Positions 21,937 through 35,200 of a stretch of DNA of 64,000 bases are shown here, in pieces. The translations under genes and the position numbers were made by a program. The stretch is from Drosophila pseudoobscura. Its lineage: Eukaryota > Arthropoda > Insecta > Diptera > Drosophilidae. Position 1 is the first letter of the stretch. Each line of letters opens with the position of its first letter. Below the pieces are notes generated by a model, which was not told the origin of the DNA, ran no database searches, and saw only the letters and a list, made by a program, of their open reading frames with translations. The DNA lies in contig NC_046683.1 of NCBI RefSeq assembly GCF_009870125.1, positions 21,895,001-21,959,000 on the forward strand, read 5' to 3'.

Positions 21937-24900
21937 CCTGTTCGTCCACGTGGTCGTTCTTTGACGTTGCTCGGCGATGCCCGATGATGCCCGATGATGC
22001 CCGATGATGCCCGACGATGTCAGACTCTGCCCAGGATCGGACCAGCGAGAGAAACAGATATACACGGACGGAGAAATAGCAACCAACGCGACGGGCGGCA
22101 ACGCAACGAGTGATGTCGCTTCTCTGGTCTGGTCTGGTCGGGTCGCGCTATGGGAATAGCGACGGAGACAGCGACAGTGACCGCGACAGCGGTGACAGCA
22201 GCATGAGCGACGGCGACGCCGACAGTGACGCTTATGACGTCGACGCCCTCGGAGAGCATTAAACGCAACTAAAAAACACAAATTAGAGAAAGCAACAGCA
22301 ACAACAAGAGCAGAATGTGAAAGGAGGAGCAGAAGAAGAACCAATGATAGCAACAAGAAGAGAAGAGAGTGGATGACAAGAGCAGCAGTGCGAAGAAGAA
22401 GCAGGGTACAGCGGTATTAGAAAGGAGAAGGAGAAGAAGAAGGAAACAGTAGCAACAGAATGAAGAGGAAGCACTGGACAAAAACAACATAAAGACGTTA
22501 AAGCAGGGGACAGGGACGCGGACAACAGCCACAGTAATCAAAAGGACACGAAAGGGATAACAGCAGCAACAAGATAAGGAGAAAGGAGACAACAAATGTA
22601 ACAGCAACCGCAAAAGCTTATGGGGAAGGGGGTGACAGCAGGAGCAGGAACAGCAACAACAGTCAAATATGATTTTTTCCCAAGGCGCGACATACACGCA
22701 CATTAGTAGAGAAGCACATAGGCACGACACACCACACACGCGACGAGTGCGAGAGGGAGAGGCGACGCCAAGCGGATTTTGCTTTTGACTCTTATTCAAT
22801 TTGTGTTCAATTGGATTCATGTGGGGGACGAAATGAAGGGGAAGGAAATCCAACACGCGCCAGGGCAGTGGATGCAATGGAGGAAGGTACACTTATGACA
22901 GGGTAAGGCAGTCTGAGATAGCACTCAACATACATATGTATGTGCATACATATGTACATATGTATGCTTAGTATCATAATCCATTGCCGTTGTTCCTGTG
23001 TGTGTGACTGTCGTACCTTATATTTGTATGCCTTGCATTGGAGAACATGCTCCTCTCTCTATCTATATACATATGTATGTATGTATGTATCTCTCTCCCT
23101 CCGCCATTTAGCAGTTTTGTGCGTTGAACACCTTAGTCGTGGTACATCCCGACCACCAACTAAACTACATCCACCCCGTGCGGTCGGTTATGGATGCCAT
23201 AAAGCGAAACCATAGGAAGGCTGCCGTCACCCCCGTACCCCTTAAAAAACTTGAGCAGCTAAAGTAAAGATTTCCCCTCCACACAGATACGAGTATGAGG
23301 CGTCGCTGACCCAATCTCCCCACTCTCTCCATCGCCTTGGGAGTCTCCAGCTGGTTGCGGTGCGTGTCGTTGCCACATAAATTAAGACGTCGTCGGCGGG
23401 CCAGGCCGGGGCCAAAAGGTGAACCGAGGCACGTGACTAGGTTGGCTGCGTGGACGGTTGGCTTGTCGCCGCGACTGTCACGCATTGTCACATGTCAGCG
23501 CCGCTGCCGCCGCTGCCACCGCTTCCAGGTAATCATCCTCCCCTCGGCCTTTAGACTGTTAACGGGAATCCTCTTCTCCACAAACTGCCATGTATGTATG
23601 TACGCATGTACAGCAGTTACAAACCCGTAGGTTTCCAATACCTTCGACTCGAAACCAAGCAACTATACGAGCCATATTTACCTATATACAATACATGAAC
23701 AATACATACATACATATGTACATATATACGGGACCCATCGAATGTGAATTTGAAATCTATTTTCATTTTTTACGTGCGTGTAATTGCCCCCAATCGAAGC
23801 AAACAAATAGCGAAATATTCCAAACCAAATGAAGAAATCGAAGAGCATTGAACAATGTTCCTTCCATAAAACATTGACGGGGAAATACCCTTTAGCGAAG
23901 AGCCAAGAAGTAGGGGTAGAGGTTTGAAGACGAGCTCCACCAAAGTAGAGATTCCGTAATTTGAATAACGAGCTAGTTCATGGGGAAATGCTTTTCAGAA
24001 ATCGAATTAAAATTGCTTATTATGGACACTAATAAAACTAAAATCAATTAAATCTTGGTATTAGATGTTGAGGCATGTTAGTCAAAATCAATACAACAAT
24101 TTTGATGGATCTACATAGATGAAAATGGAAATACAAATTATTAAAAGAGAGCGGATTCCATTCAAGCAACCAAAATACATACACATACATGTATGTATGT
24201 ACTTGAATAATTTTGAATATTTCTTCATTGTGTTTTTCGTTTTCATTCTGAAGAATTTTAGCGCAAATTTTATATTTTTAAAAGAATACAAAAAAAAAAG
24301 CAGGAACCAATTTAAGTCTTCTCTTTTCGAGAATTTGGGTTGAACGGGGAAGGGACAGGAGCGTGCGGTGGGGTCTTATATGTTATGCGATTTATAGCTC
24401 GGGTGAGTGAATGAAAGAATGAGTGAGTGAGTGGGGGAATGAGTGAAGGTGAATGAATGTGTGTGAGTACTTGAACTAGTTGGGCCTCCCCCCGCCTTTG
24501 GGTCGTTGGCAGATTGCCCAGTGCGAAGCAGATTTGGATTTGGTTATGATGGATTCAGTCCACTGTTAAGGCGCTAGTTATGTAAATCATTCGGCTGGGA
24601 AACAGATGCGCAGCACAGCCAACAAGTTGCCGTTGGATGGCGGGAATCGTTTGTGGAGTCCGTACTATATCCATTTTTATTCATGCATTGAGCCAGCACT
24701 CGACCGAGAGAAAGAGTGCTTCCTCTTGGGGCCCTTCTGTGAGCCTTTTTTGCGTCTGGCGGCTACTCACTGAGATACGGTTTTACAAAACTTCCGGCTG
24801 GATCCACTGCAGAGGGAATCCAATGTGGTTCACTTGAATCCCTTAATTGGATTGATTCTCCTCATAAAACACTACCTCCACATCAATAGGGCTGATTATT

Positions 24901-26198
24901 CGCTGATTATTTTCCTAGCAGATGCGCTTTTAGCTACACACTTATATAACATACACACATCTGTACATATATACACATTTGCAGAGGCGTCCCGAGCAAA
25001 GGGACCAATCCCGTTACTTGAGGAAATGTGCAAAGTTCTTTGACACTTGCCAAGCGAAAAGTCTCCACTTCCATTGGCTAGCGCATCCTCCGCGGTGGCG
25101 CCCCTGCCCGATATATATTTGCGTGCACTTCGATAAAGCTATTTTGGTTTCACGCAGTGATTGCGACACGACTGAATGCACTCGCTCCCAAATTGGATGC
25201 TGTTGCAGTTGCAGTTGCAGTTGCAGCTGCTGATCAAGATCCTTATCCAAGGGAGAACTCACCGTTGGATCCTGGCAGCGGGGACACTGGCACATGAAGC
25301 CCTTGGTCATGCCGAGGAATATCTTTCGGGCCAGGGTGGACCAGAGCATCTTAGCATAAGACACTGTGATCTCGGCCCCGCAGGCGATTCGCTCCGTGGC
25401 GCAAACGATGATGGTCTCGCCGTCCTGAAAGTGGTGGCCGGCATTCGGAGTGCACTGGTGGTTTAACAGCCCCGCCAGGGGGAATAGGGCGCGGATCAGT
25501 ACCTCGTGACCCTCGACGCAGCTGCGGCTTTCAAACGCATTTGTGTTGAAGGCGCAGATGGTGCGGTAAAAGAAGTCGAGCATTTCCTGTTCTCGGGGGA
25601 AGTCCTCAAAACAGGCGGCCGCCCGCTCCACCTCCTTCATGTAGTAGCGGTCCGCGTTGGCCTGCATCGCGTAGAGGAGCCGCCGCTGCTGCTCGTCCAG
25701 GAAGAAGCAGCGTACCACGCTCAGAATGCGCAGTGAGCGCGGATCGATCCGTTCCGTCACCTTGGGCTTCCACTTGAGAAACAGATCGCACTCGGTCTTG
25801 TGACGCGGCGATTTTCCGCACTCCCCGCACACGGGCAGGCCGCAGCCGGCGAGACAGAGAGCTTCCGCGTCCGTCTGTCCCGGCACCAGGCGGTAGCAGA
25901 GCGTGCAAGTGCGTAGGTTGGAGGAGCGGTGGGCCGTCGGCCCCACCAGGATGGTGTGCTCTCGGAACAACTCCTCGCCTTTGGCAATTTCGCGGGTGGC
26001 GAATATGCCGCGCCCAGAGATGGGCGAGTCAGACACCCTCCAGGCGGGCTCCTTGGGCCGCAGCTCCCCGAGATGCAGATCGATTAACTCGGCCAGTTCC
26101 CTTGTGGAGGCGCTGATGGCCATTTGCTGTGGCTGCCTGGATAACAGTTGCACTGCAGGCTGCCCCGGATGCTCGGGATACTCGGGATGATCGGACAT
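18311..26198 (-). CDS. msta: msta, isoform from the distal first exon: SmydA-type SET/MYND protein
   Basis: Exon 26198-25263 (312 codons, phase 0) spliced over 6.5 kb to the shared exon 18748-18311 gives 457 residues. The first exon is a diverged paralogue of the proximal one: GRGIFATREI at about 63, MYND finger CTLC...HKTECDLF at 98-140, NHQCTPN at 246-252 and CQCPRC at 303-308. The donor falls after Thr312, at exactly the homologous residue. I took the ATG at 26198 (context CCAACATG); the frame is open upstream to an ATG at 26264. A TATAAATA box lies 140 nt upstream and a TCAGTT initiator-like site at 26249-26244. Each first exon carries a full SET-MYND core, so promoter choice decides which enzyme core joins the common C-terminal domain. 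Confidence 0.82.
18749..21036 (-). other. msta: Intron between the proximal msta first exon and the shared exon
   Basis: AT-rich sequence with TATGTATGTACATACATA palindromic runs at 19840-19900 and 20530-20560. The part 20140-20440 is less AT-rich but has no clear gene. No RNA gene is recognised. Confidence 0.5.
21972..22020. repeat. 10-bp tandem repeat (CCGATGATGC)n in the msta 5' UTR
   Basis: About four and a half copies lie just upstream of the proximal first exon start codon. The array is short and almost perfect. Confidence 0.85.
22021..25262. other. msta: Region between the two msta first exons (promoter of the proximal isoform)
   Basis: Position 22021-22900 is purine-rich on + (AGCAGCAAC/AGAAGAAG) and is likely 5' UTR or promoter of the proximal isoform. 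Long minus-strand frames there are Leu/Cys/Ser-rich reading of simple sequence, not genes. Position 22900-25010 is AT-rich with CATA/GTAT runs and a GAGTGA-type run at 24400-24470. A (TTGCAG)n hexamer run sits at 25201-25227, just after the distal exon donor. No other gene is seen. Confidence 0.5.
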
Positions 26199-26337
26199 GT
26201 TGGTTGGGTAATCGAAACTCTCTCTCGCCGATAATCGAAACGCAACTGACCGCGCTGCCAGCACACTCTGCTCCCATATGGCAGTTGTTCGCCGTCCGTG
26301 CGCTCTTTTCCTCTCTCTCTCTCTTCCGGCCGGACGC

Positions 26338-26345
26338 TATTTATA
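26338..26345 (-). promoter_or_regulatory. msta: TATA box of the distal msta promoter
   Basis: TATAAATA on the minus strand, 140 nt upstream of the distal ATG, followed by a GA-rich leader. An initiator-like TCAGTT lies about 90 nt further down, which is too far to be paired with this TATA, so two start sites are possible. Confidence 0.45.
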
Positions 26346-26691
26346 GTCCGCGTGGCCCTCAGATATCCCATGCGCGGACTGGACACGCGGATTCGAATGC
26401 GGTGAGGGGGGGAGTAAAAGGGCAAGTAACATCAGTACGACTCTCAGTCGCAGGGCCGTCACAACAGTGAATGCAGGTAATAATGAATACATTTGTATGT
26501 ATGTAAGTACATATGTACAAATGTTTCCATGTGCACATGTACATATTTCAATAGATATGGATATATATTTCAATAGATATAGTACATTCAAGATCTTCCC
26601 TTTGTGCGGGAAGAAGGACTAATGGACAGCTTTAGGCATAGAAGGTGGTGCAAAAGATTATTAATAGTCCCACACTAGTTTCAAAGTGGTT

Positions 26692-26852
26692 TTACATATA
26701 TACGCGATACTCAAGAAGAGTATAGGGGTATATTACATTTGAGGATTTGAAAATGGTTGTGTGTAACGCCCAGAAAGAAGCGTTTCCGACCCCACAAAGT
26801 ATGCCCCAGTATTGATCAGCATCAATAGCCGAGTCCGTCGGTCCGTCTTGTT
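26692..26852 (+). mobile_element. DINE-1/INE-1 5'-end fragment
   Basis: It carries only the first block of the element: GCGATACTCAAGAAGAGTAT, GTGTGTAACGCCCAGAAAG, CGTTTCCGACCCCACAAAGT, GATCAGCATCAATAGCCGAG. It stops in the CCGTC repeat. Confidence 0.75.
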
Positions 26853-27484
26853 TCACGCATCGCAAAATGGTTCATCCGGGAAGGGCTTTCAATGGAACTG
26901 AGGCCCCAATGTCCCTTATTACTCAGTAGCCTCCTACCAGGCAACCTCTCCCTCAGGTTATTTGGCAGCCGTCTCTAATATTCTCTTTTCCAGTGTACAG
27001 TTATATCGTATTACTTAAGGAAAATTTTTCGATCCGAGTATATTGCATGGGGACTGAATAGATTTATGGGAACTTTCAACGACTCATAAGTACACACAAA
27101 GTTCTTTGAAGATCTAGAACGAATGATCTGAATTTTTGAGACAGCCCCCTGAGATTCAACTTTTTCGGTTTCGTTTTAATGGGTAGGCCACATTATTTTG
27201 GGTAAGCAAAAGTTGAAGGATATCACGTTAGGAGAGAACCTCTTTGTACATATCTTTATTGTTCCAGCCAGGAGATCTATGCATGATGACACCTTTCTAC
27301 CTAGTTCCTATTTCCACCATCAGGTGGTGCTGTGCACCGCCAACCGCTTCGAGAAAAGAAAAGCCTAGCATGATCTTCGGCATTAAAGTGCGTCACGAAT
27401 TTCCATCCTGACGTCTACACCGATGTGATATACATACTTTGCCCAATGGGTATATGGAAGTACGACTAGGTACTAGTATGTTGC
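26853..27484. other. Unassigned intergenic sequence
   Basis: No open frame of note and no recognised repeat. It lies between two DINE-1 fragments, so it may be older transposon debris. Confidence 0.4.
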
Positions 27485-27655
27485 CTAAAATAACACCCAG
27501 AAGAAAGCTTTTTCGGGATTGGAAGCGCTTCAATAGCCGAGTCCCTAGAGCGCCTAGATGTCAGAGACCATAAGAACTAGAGCAACAAAATTTTGTATCC
27601 AGACTCCAGTGATATCACACTGTCACAAGTGTACGAGTATTTCAAAATATCGCAT
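27485..27655 (+). mobile_element. Degenerate DINE-1/INE-1 fragment
   Basis: It keeps pieces of the CCAGAAG..CGTTTCCGA block, the CAATAGCCGAGTC block and one core module (CAGAGACCATAAGAACTAGAGC), with many changes. Some 310 bp of other sequence follows before the next fragment. Confidence 0.6.
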
Positions 27656-27955
27656 CGTATCGGGTGCAAATGACAGCCCTGCGCTGATCGACCCCAGCAT
27701 AGGGTTCGAATGGAGAGGTAAGAATAGGGTTTTGCAGAGTGTAGTCGCAGAGCTGCGGTTAGGATGCAGTTTTTGTTTAAATAAATTCACTCATGTGGAG
27801 CCTGTTTATATATATTTTTTCGTTGTTTACTGTTATTTTGAAGCTCTTTGGGTCAGGGGCAATCAAGGGCAGGCAGGGGCATTAGGCGTTTGGCGTCTGT
27901 TGTATATGCATTTGTGTTTTTCCTGGAGTTATTATCGATTAATCATAGTTTTTAT

Positions 27956-28236
27956 ACCCGATATATTAGATTTATGGTGAAAATGAATGTGTGTAACATC
28001 CAGAAGGAAGCGTTTCCGACCCCATAAAGTACGACATTTTGGTATCCAGATTTCTGTGATATGTCGCTGTTACAAGTATATTTCAAAAATTCCGCCCCCA
28101 CAAAGAGCGAAAATCTGTGGCATCCACAATTTCAAAGATACGAGAAAACAGAAACGCAGAGTCGTAGAGACGAACTGTATCATCTATACAACAGAATCTA
28201 AAAAAAATCGTATACTTATTATAGCCAGAATGATGG
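27956..28236 (+). mobile_element. DINE-1/INE-1 fragment with an internal deletion
   Basis: It begins ACCCGATATATTAGATTTATGG, runs through the CCGACCCCATAAAGTA block, then jumps directly into the first core module (TTTGGTATCCAGATTTCTGTG) and ends near TATAGCCAGAATGATG. The CTGTC array is deleted. Confidence 0.75.
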
Positions 28237-29260
28237 TACGTAGGTAGGTAACGGATATACGAGATTTTTCACTGAATAGCCTTTAAGGATAAATGAAATA
28301 GTTCCACAAATTCCATCTAAAAATAAACATATCCATATCCAATGGGGCAAGGCTACCCAAACATTTGATAGACGCGGATCAGTTGGCGTTTGATAACATT
28401 TGAATATTTACATATATTTTTTCAATACTTCACAATATTCCTTTTCATGTTCAGTTTTATTTCAATGAAAGGTACATATATTTCTTCTTATATTGAACAT
28501 GATACATGGGGTAATGGACTTATTTAGTTGGATAGCAACAACTCGATCTCTGATCGATGCCTCTATGTTCCATATTCTATATGTAGTACATTCGGGGTTT
28601 TTGTTAGTTATTGTTGAACACAAACGATTCGCAAGACCAGGGCTTGGGCAGGTGGGTGAGTGATTATTTAAATGCTTTTGTTAGAACGCTACAATTAAAA
28701 AAGAAAAAGAGACATGTGGGCTCAGATGCATGTTTTCGCGGAGCAGCATGTGCGAGAATGGAAGGACTCCCTGTAGTACATACATACATACATACATACA
28801 TACATGCATAGGAACATACATATGTACATATGTATGTATGTGTCTTTAATATATAAATATATGTATATATGTATAAGACATATATTTCTATTTCACTTTA
28901 GTTGGTCCGTATGTACATACATACATCATCTCTTTTTCGTTTAATTTTTATTATTATTATTATTTTTATTTCCCCTCTACGTAATCTCGTCTTGCTCGTC
29001 TGATTTATTGCACGCTGAACAATTAAATATACAATTATCGAAGAGAAATTAGATTAGGGCGAGCAGCGGGGAGCAGGAGCCAGTAGTTGGGCGCATAATA
29101 AATAGTTAAGGCACTTAAATATTCGTGTTGCAGGGGAACAGATTAGGGGATTACAATTTTATATAGAAGTAGGATTCTTTAAGTTTAGTTTTAGTTTGTA
29201 TGTTACAAAAGGCACGTGGCACGTGGTATTTTGACCGCACTAGACCTCCTGGACAAGCAC
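28237..29260 (-). other. Vinc: Vinculin 3' UTR and downstream flank
   Basis: AT-rich. TTTATT at 29004-29009 (AATAAA on minus, 252 nt past the stop) is the best Vinculin poly(A) signal; others lie at 28947-28970. A (CATA)n run is at 28779-28806. No gene is seen. Confidence 0.45.
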
Positions 29261-32200
29261 CTAGTACTGGTACCAGGGCTGGCGACGCACCCATTGCAGC
29301 CGATTGCTAGTCTGATCTGAGCGGATCTTGATGCTGGCTCCCTCAGCAGCACGTACCGTCTCCTTCACCTGCAAAACGAAATAAAAGAGTCAGTATAAGG
29401 GTCAGAGACAGAGAGAGAGACAGACTTACACTCTGCATCAGATTCTGGGCATTGCCCACCAGCATTTCGGTGGCTTCGCGGTCCTCGTCTGAGCCCTGGG
29501 CTCCCAGCATGGTAGCTTTCACCGTAGATAGGATCTTTAGCTGCGTGCCGATGGTGGGGATACGTTCGCACACCTGCAGCAGGTTGGTACGTATGCGTCG
29601 GTCCGTGCACTGGCGCGCAAGCTCCTTGGCGAGCCGCGTTACGTCCTCGGAGGCCTCGGCAATTTTCTTGGCCGTCGCAATCAGCTCCCGCTTGCTGCCC
29701 CGTGAGTCCGAGAGCACCAGTTCGCTGAGACGGGCCATCAGTATGGCCATGCGCTTGGCGGCCGCAATGATCTCGTTGTCCTTGGACGACCATTGACGCA
29801 CCTCTTGGTGCAGTCCCCTGGCGGCAATCTGAAAATGGGCGGTAAAATCACTTATTTATCATTGTTAAGATCTTTTTTCAAGTCTTTGCTTACCAGAATG
29901 GGCTGATTGGCATGTGGCATGGTGCGGAAGACGCCCTCGTCCTCGTCATCCGTCTCCGGCGGCGGCGGCCGCACTGGTGCGAGTCCTTCCCTGGGCAGTG
30001 GTGGACGAGGCGGCGCTCGCTCAGCTAGAACGATTGTGGCATCAAAGGGAAACTCTTGCTGATGATCCACTGTGCGATTTTAGCCACTTACCATTCTGAT
30101 TGGACAGGTGCAGGGCACTAAGCTCCGGAATGGGCGGCGGCAGGGATGTTGGCAGCGGTGGCGGCTGGTGCGGCGCGATAGCGTCACGCACCTCGCGCAC
30201 GTCCCCAAGCAGGCGCTGGAAGGAAGTCTTCCAGGCAGCGGCCGCGGCCGGATCGGCTATGTTGGTTGCCACCAGCTTGGCGTCGCCGACCATGGCGGGC
30301 AGGGAGCGCTCTAGCCTGTTGGCGGCGGCGTTGAGGCGCTCGGTGAAAATTGGATCCTCGGAGTTGTCCGCCTCCTGCTTCGCCACCAACAGAACGCGGT
30401 TAATAAGCCGCGCTATGTTCGAAGTGTTGTCCACCATCTTCTGAGGCTGGCGGGCGTGAATGGCGTCCTCGCAAAGCTTTGCGTACACCTGCATGTGCTC
30501 CTCGGAGGTCTTGATGAAGTCGGCCGGGTCCGTGGCCTGGTCGCAGAGCGTGCGCATGCGCAGCACAGTGTCCGCATACTGCTGCTTGAGGTTTTGCAGG
30601 TGCTCGTCGGCAGCCTTACTGGCCGGGTAGTTCATACGAATCCGGCCGGCGCTGATCAGCTGTGGCGTGAGCGAGTCCACCTGGGCGGCGGAAGAGAGCA
30701 GGATCTCGGCGATCTTCTTGTTCCCGCACGCTCCACCCGCGGCCACCATGCGCGAGGTCTTCGAGGCGCGGTCGCTGAAGGCTTGCAAGTTGTTGGACTT
30801 TTGGTTAAAGTTCTGCTCACGGCCCGGCGTTCCCTCAGGCAGCATGACCGCCTCCGTGAACTGCTTAAGCGGTGTGCTGACATCCATAAAGTCCTGCACT
30901 ATGCGGTTGACGAGCGCGTTCTGGATAGCCGCCTTCAGTTCGTAGAGCTTCTGGGTAAGCTGCTTGGCCGCCTGTTTGGCGGCCGGGCCGGAGCCGGCTG
31001 CTTGTCGCTTGAGGCGCTCTACTTCATCGCAGAGCTGCATGATTTCGGCTTTCTGATGGCCGGGGCAGCCTTCGGCCACTTTGCGGCCCTCCTCCACGAT
31101 CAGGTTGATGGCACGCTCCCCGAGGCCGCCGTCGTTGATCTCCGGGTGCTGCAACCACTTCACGGCCTGCTCCAGGCGGCCCTGGATGGTGTGGGCCGTC
31201 TGCTGTACGCCAGCCTTGTCCACACCAAGCACAGCCTGGTGGACGAGGCCCTGCAGCTCACCGAGGCGTTCGCGGATTCCTCGGGCCAGGGACTCAGCCT
31301 GGGATGAGCTGCCCTTGCCCTCCTGGCGCAGCTCGCAGAGTCCGTTGGCCATGGCAGTTATCTCGTCGGCCAGCTTGCGGATGGGATAGGAGTCCTGGGG
31401 CAGGCAGCGCTCGGAGATCTCATTGGCATTGTCGATCACTTGCCGCAGGGCCTTCTCGCCGACGCCTCCGCGCAGCGCATATGGATTGGAGAGCCACTCG
31501 TTGGCCAGCTCCATTTTGTTGCTGATGGCATTGGAGAGCTTCTTGAGCACTGTGAGGTTGTCCAACTCGCTGGTGTCCTCGTCGTAGGTGGTCAGCTGCA
31601 GCACGCGGATTATCTCCTGCAGCTCGTCGCTCATCCTGGCCGCCAGGTAGTTGCGGTTCTCGGCCGCCTCCTCGGCGCCCTTGCCCTGCTGCTCGATGAT
31701 ATGGATGTAGACCTTCATGCTGCAGATGAGGATGGGGGCCAGGGTCTTGACCTGCTCGAGGCATCGCACCAAAATCTCGCTATGCACCTGGTGGGTGAGC
31801 TCCTTCTCGCGGCCGCCCACCTCGCGCGACACCTTGCTGAGGCAGGGCGAAAGGTCCTTGAGGAAGTGCACCAGCTGCTCCATGGTATTGATCACCTCGG
31901 CCACGGCCAGGTAGTCCAGCACCCGCTTGCACTCCTGAATGATCTTGCGCACTTCACTCTCGTCGAAGCATAGCAGCAGCGAGGAGGTGCCCTGCAGAAT
32001 GCCGCGGCTCCCCTCAATAAGCTTCTTGCGCGCCGGCCCCGAGTAGGGGTCGGCTCGCAACATATCCGAAGCCTCTTCCAGCAGCTGCGAGGCACCCTCC
32101 ACGCGGTGCAATGCCGAGGGCATGTCCTGTCGGAGGATCTTGTCGTCCGAGCTGTTGATCGTCTCCCGCCCAACCTTCACTAGGTTGGCCACAGCCGCCG

Positions 32201-35200
32201 ACACCACCTGCACCGGCCGACTGAGATCTGGCATCGCGTTGCCATCCTCGGCCTCCTCGTGCAAGATGACCAAGCGGGATACCTACACACGCAGCGGGGA
32301 GAAAGTACAACGAGTAAAGGATAAGTTAGACTCATTACTTAACGGTTTAACACACACAGATCTTTCGACTGTCTAGGGACGATGGAGAGGAGAACAAAAT
32401 TAAGCTCCTTAAGGGAGAAGATATGCTGCTCTCTGATTACACATGATACACATCTCTCGACTGATCTACATTGTCGGACTTGACTTCGCTGGATGGACAG
32501 AATGTTATCTAGTTTCTATTGAAGAACATTGATGACGCCATCAACTTGTCCACTGGGACAAGTTGTTCAGATGCTTGATTTATCACCTGTTGTCAGATGA
32601 GAGGGGCAATGGAGTGAAGTCACTATGGGTAGGAGATCATCCGGTCAGCATCGATGAAGTTCTGTATCGATTTATCCAGTACATCCAACTACAGGTACAG
32701 CTACTCGTACGGGGGATCGGACAAAGGGGAATGTTGTTCAATGAGTTCGATTGAAAACGAGTCGGTTATGTGACCGAATCTGTTTCGATCATACAATCAG
32801 ACACCAAACCATACAATGTACATACATATGTTCCAAAGGAAATCAATTATCCCTCCATTGGTATCTGCTTTGGTCATGCTTTGGGTGCCTGCTTCCTAGT
32901 TTGGAGCAAGCCGATATAATCCTGTGCCGATCTATGGGTCCGCGCACCCGGCTGTATTACGCAACTCCATGTCGAGCCTGAGCTCCACCCGCTTGGGCGT
33001 TGAGCCACGACCCCCACGAAACTCTCCACGACGAGCAGGGGAGCAAAACACGGAGTGCGGTGCGGGAGCTGTTGACCATTAGTACCCCGCGCAATCACCT
33101 AATCGGTCCCAAACTAGTCGACAGAAGCAAACCCACTCCGATTCGACACTCTCCATACATTTACAACTTCAGATAATGAGATGCAGATACATTTAAGAGG
33201 CATTTAGATATAGATTCAGAGAGATTAAGACGCATGGGTGACCCCAACAACGCAACGTGATAAGGTCACTGGCTCGTTAGACGTTTTGGCCATTTATATT
33301 TTTAGACAGCCGCCAACTAATCTCTTCATTAAGCTCAACTAATCGGAACCGAGCTGCGCACCAGCCCAAGCTGTTGTACCACTGGGGATTAGGTGGTTCG
33401 CTGGGTGTCCGGGCGAGTCTTCAGCGGGGATTACACGGCCTTACCTCTGCTTAACGGCTGCCAGACCATTCTTCTGAATCTGCTTCTGCTTCTGCTCTTT
33501 CGTCGGCAGATAATTGGAACCAATTACCGACATGCCTTCTAATTATTATTTAATTGTGTAACTAGGCGCCGTCTGGCAGTCATCCTCTCCACCAAGAGAC
33601 GCCTCCCTCGTCCATTCTCCATGTAATTTTGCACGCTATACGTATGTAGATACATTTGTACATACATGTACATGTACATATGTATATATGTATACATATA
33701 TAGATGTAAATATGTACATAGTATGTATGCATGCTCGGATAGAGACATGTACATATGTATGTGGTCGAATCTGTTGTATCAATGTGTCGATTGATGTGCT
33801 GAATGATCATTTTTAATTAATTTGTTTGCCAGCCACGAAGCAACCCCACTGCCACTGCCACTGCCACTGCCACTGCCACTTCCACCGCCACCAGACCACG
33901 TTCCACCCAACAACCACCCAGCGGATGATGACTAAGGCAATGAGTTTGCTTTTTGGCACAGTTTTCAGACCACAATCCTCACTCATCCGCATCCGTAGCG
34001 GTAAAAGCCAATATGCCCACACCTACACCTACACCTACACCTACACCCACAAGAGACATGCACACAGCGGAGGCCAACATACTAGTGCTTGTAGGACAAA
34101 TAATACCATCTTTCTCCACGCACTATCCATCCTATAGGGAATATATAGAGAGCACAACACAGTATGTACATACATATGTATGTACATATGTATTCGTATT
34201 CCTATTTATTTTTTTCACATTTGGCTTTAATTCTGAAACCGAGAGACTTCTTAGTGATCTTTCTAGTATCTTTGTTTACTTTTCAGAGTGTTCTACTCAT
34301 GTACCAATCCCAACTGCTGAGATTTTTCATTCGATGTAAATTGGTAAAAATTGGTAAACCATTCAACAGCCAACAAACGCTACCATCAAAACGATAGACT
34401 TTTTCTAAAAGACTTCGGTCTCGTGCAATTTTGAATGAATTAATGAATCTAATGAAAACGGCATGTACATATAAACGACACCTTAAATGACGTTTAATAA
34501 ACGTATTATCAATTTTCCTAATGAAATCTTAGTATTAAGGTATTATTATAAGTATTGCTTATATCCCAGATGGGAAGCTTCAGGTGCATAGGCCGGAATT
34601 TTCAGAACTGCAAAGTACATACATATGTACATAACTCCAATCAAGGTGTATAATACTCATATAATATGGAAAAAAGCAAGCTTAACACTGAACAAAAAAT
34701 TTATTTATTTTAAAGAGGTATATTACTATTCATTCCGAAAATTCTGGTCTTATGATGACGTATGGTTTCTTTTCGTTTTATTCGAAATCTGTACACTCAT
34801 TTATGGGAAATTTTTAGAAATTTTGCCTGTAGTTGATTTTATATTACTCTTCTAAAATGTATCACATAAAATATTGTCCAATCAGGAAGTATCAATCGAT
34901 TTTCTTGAAGAATATGTTATCCAACCGGGGATTATAAAATTGTACACTTATATCGTACAGCCGAAAAATGAATGATCTGTAGAAAGGATCATTCTACATG
35001 ACGCCTACAAATTCGATTAAAGTCTTCTATTTCAACCAATCAATCTGCATTTTATCACATTTGTTCGTCATTTTCTGTACGAAAATCGATCGTATGTACA
35101 TGTGCCTACACCAACACCTACACCTACACCTACACACATAACTTTGTCCAATTCTTCTCACCTCAGCTATGGTGCACCCCCTCTTGCCACGTCTGTGTCC

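Noticed and set aside
22269-22892. 207-codon minus-strand frame rich in Leu, Cys and Ser
   Set aside because: It is translation of purine-rich simple sequence (AGAAGAAG/AGCAACAA) in the msta 5' region; no domain and no splice context.
30055-30091. A 37-nt Vinculin intron using the AAG at 30055
   Set aside because: It keeps the frame but is too short for a Drosophila intron. The TTCTAG acceptor at 30025 gives a 67-nt intron and a product of 961 residues that matches the recalled sequence.
33826-34339. Overlapping + frames rich in His, Thr and Pro in Vinculin intron 1
   Set aside because: They are translations of the CTGCCA and TACACC repeats.
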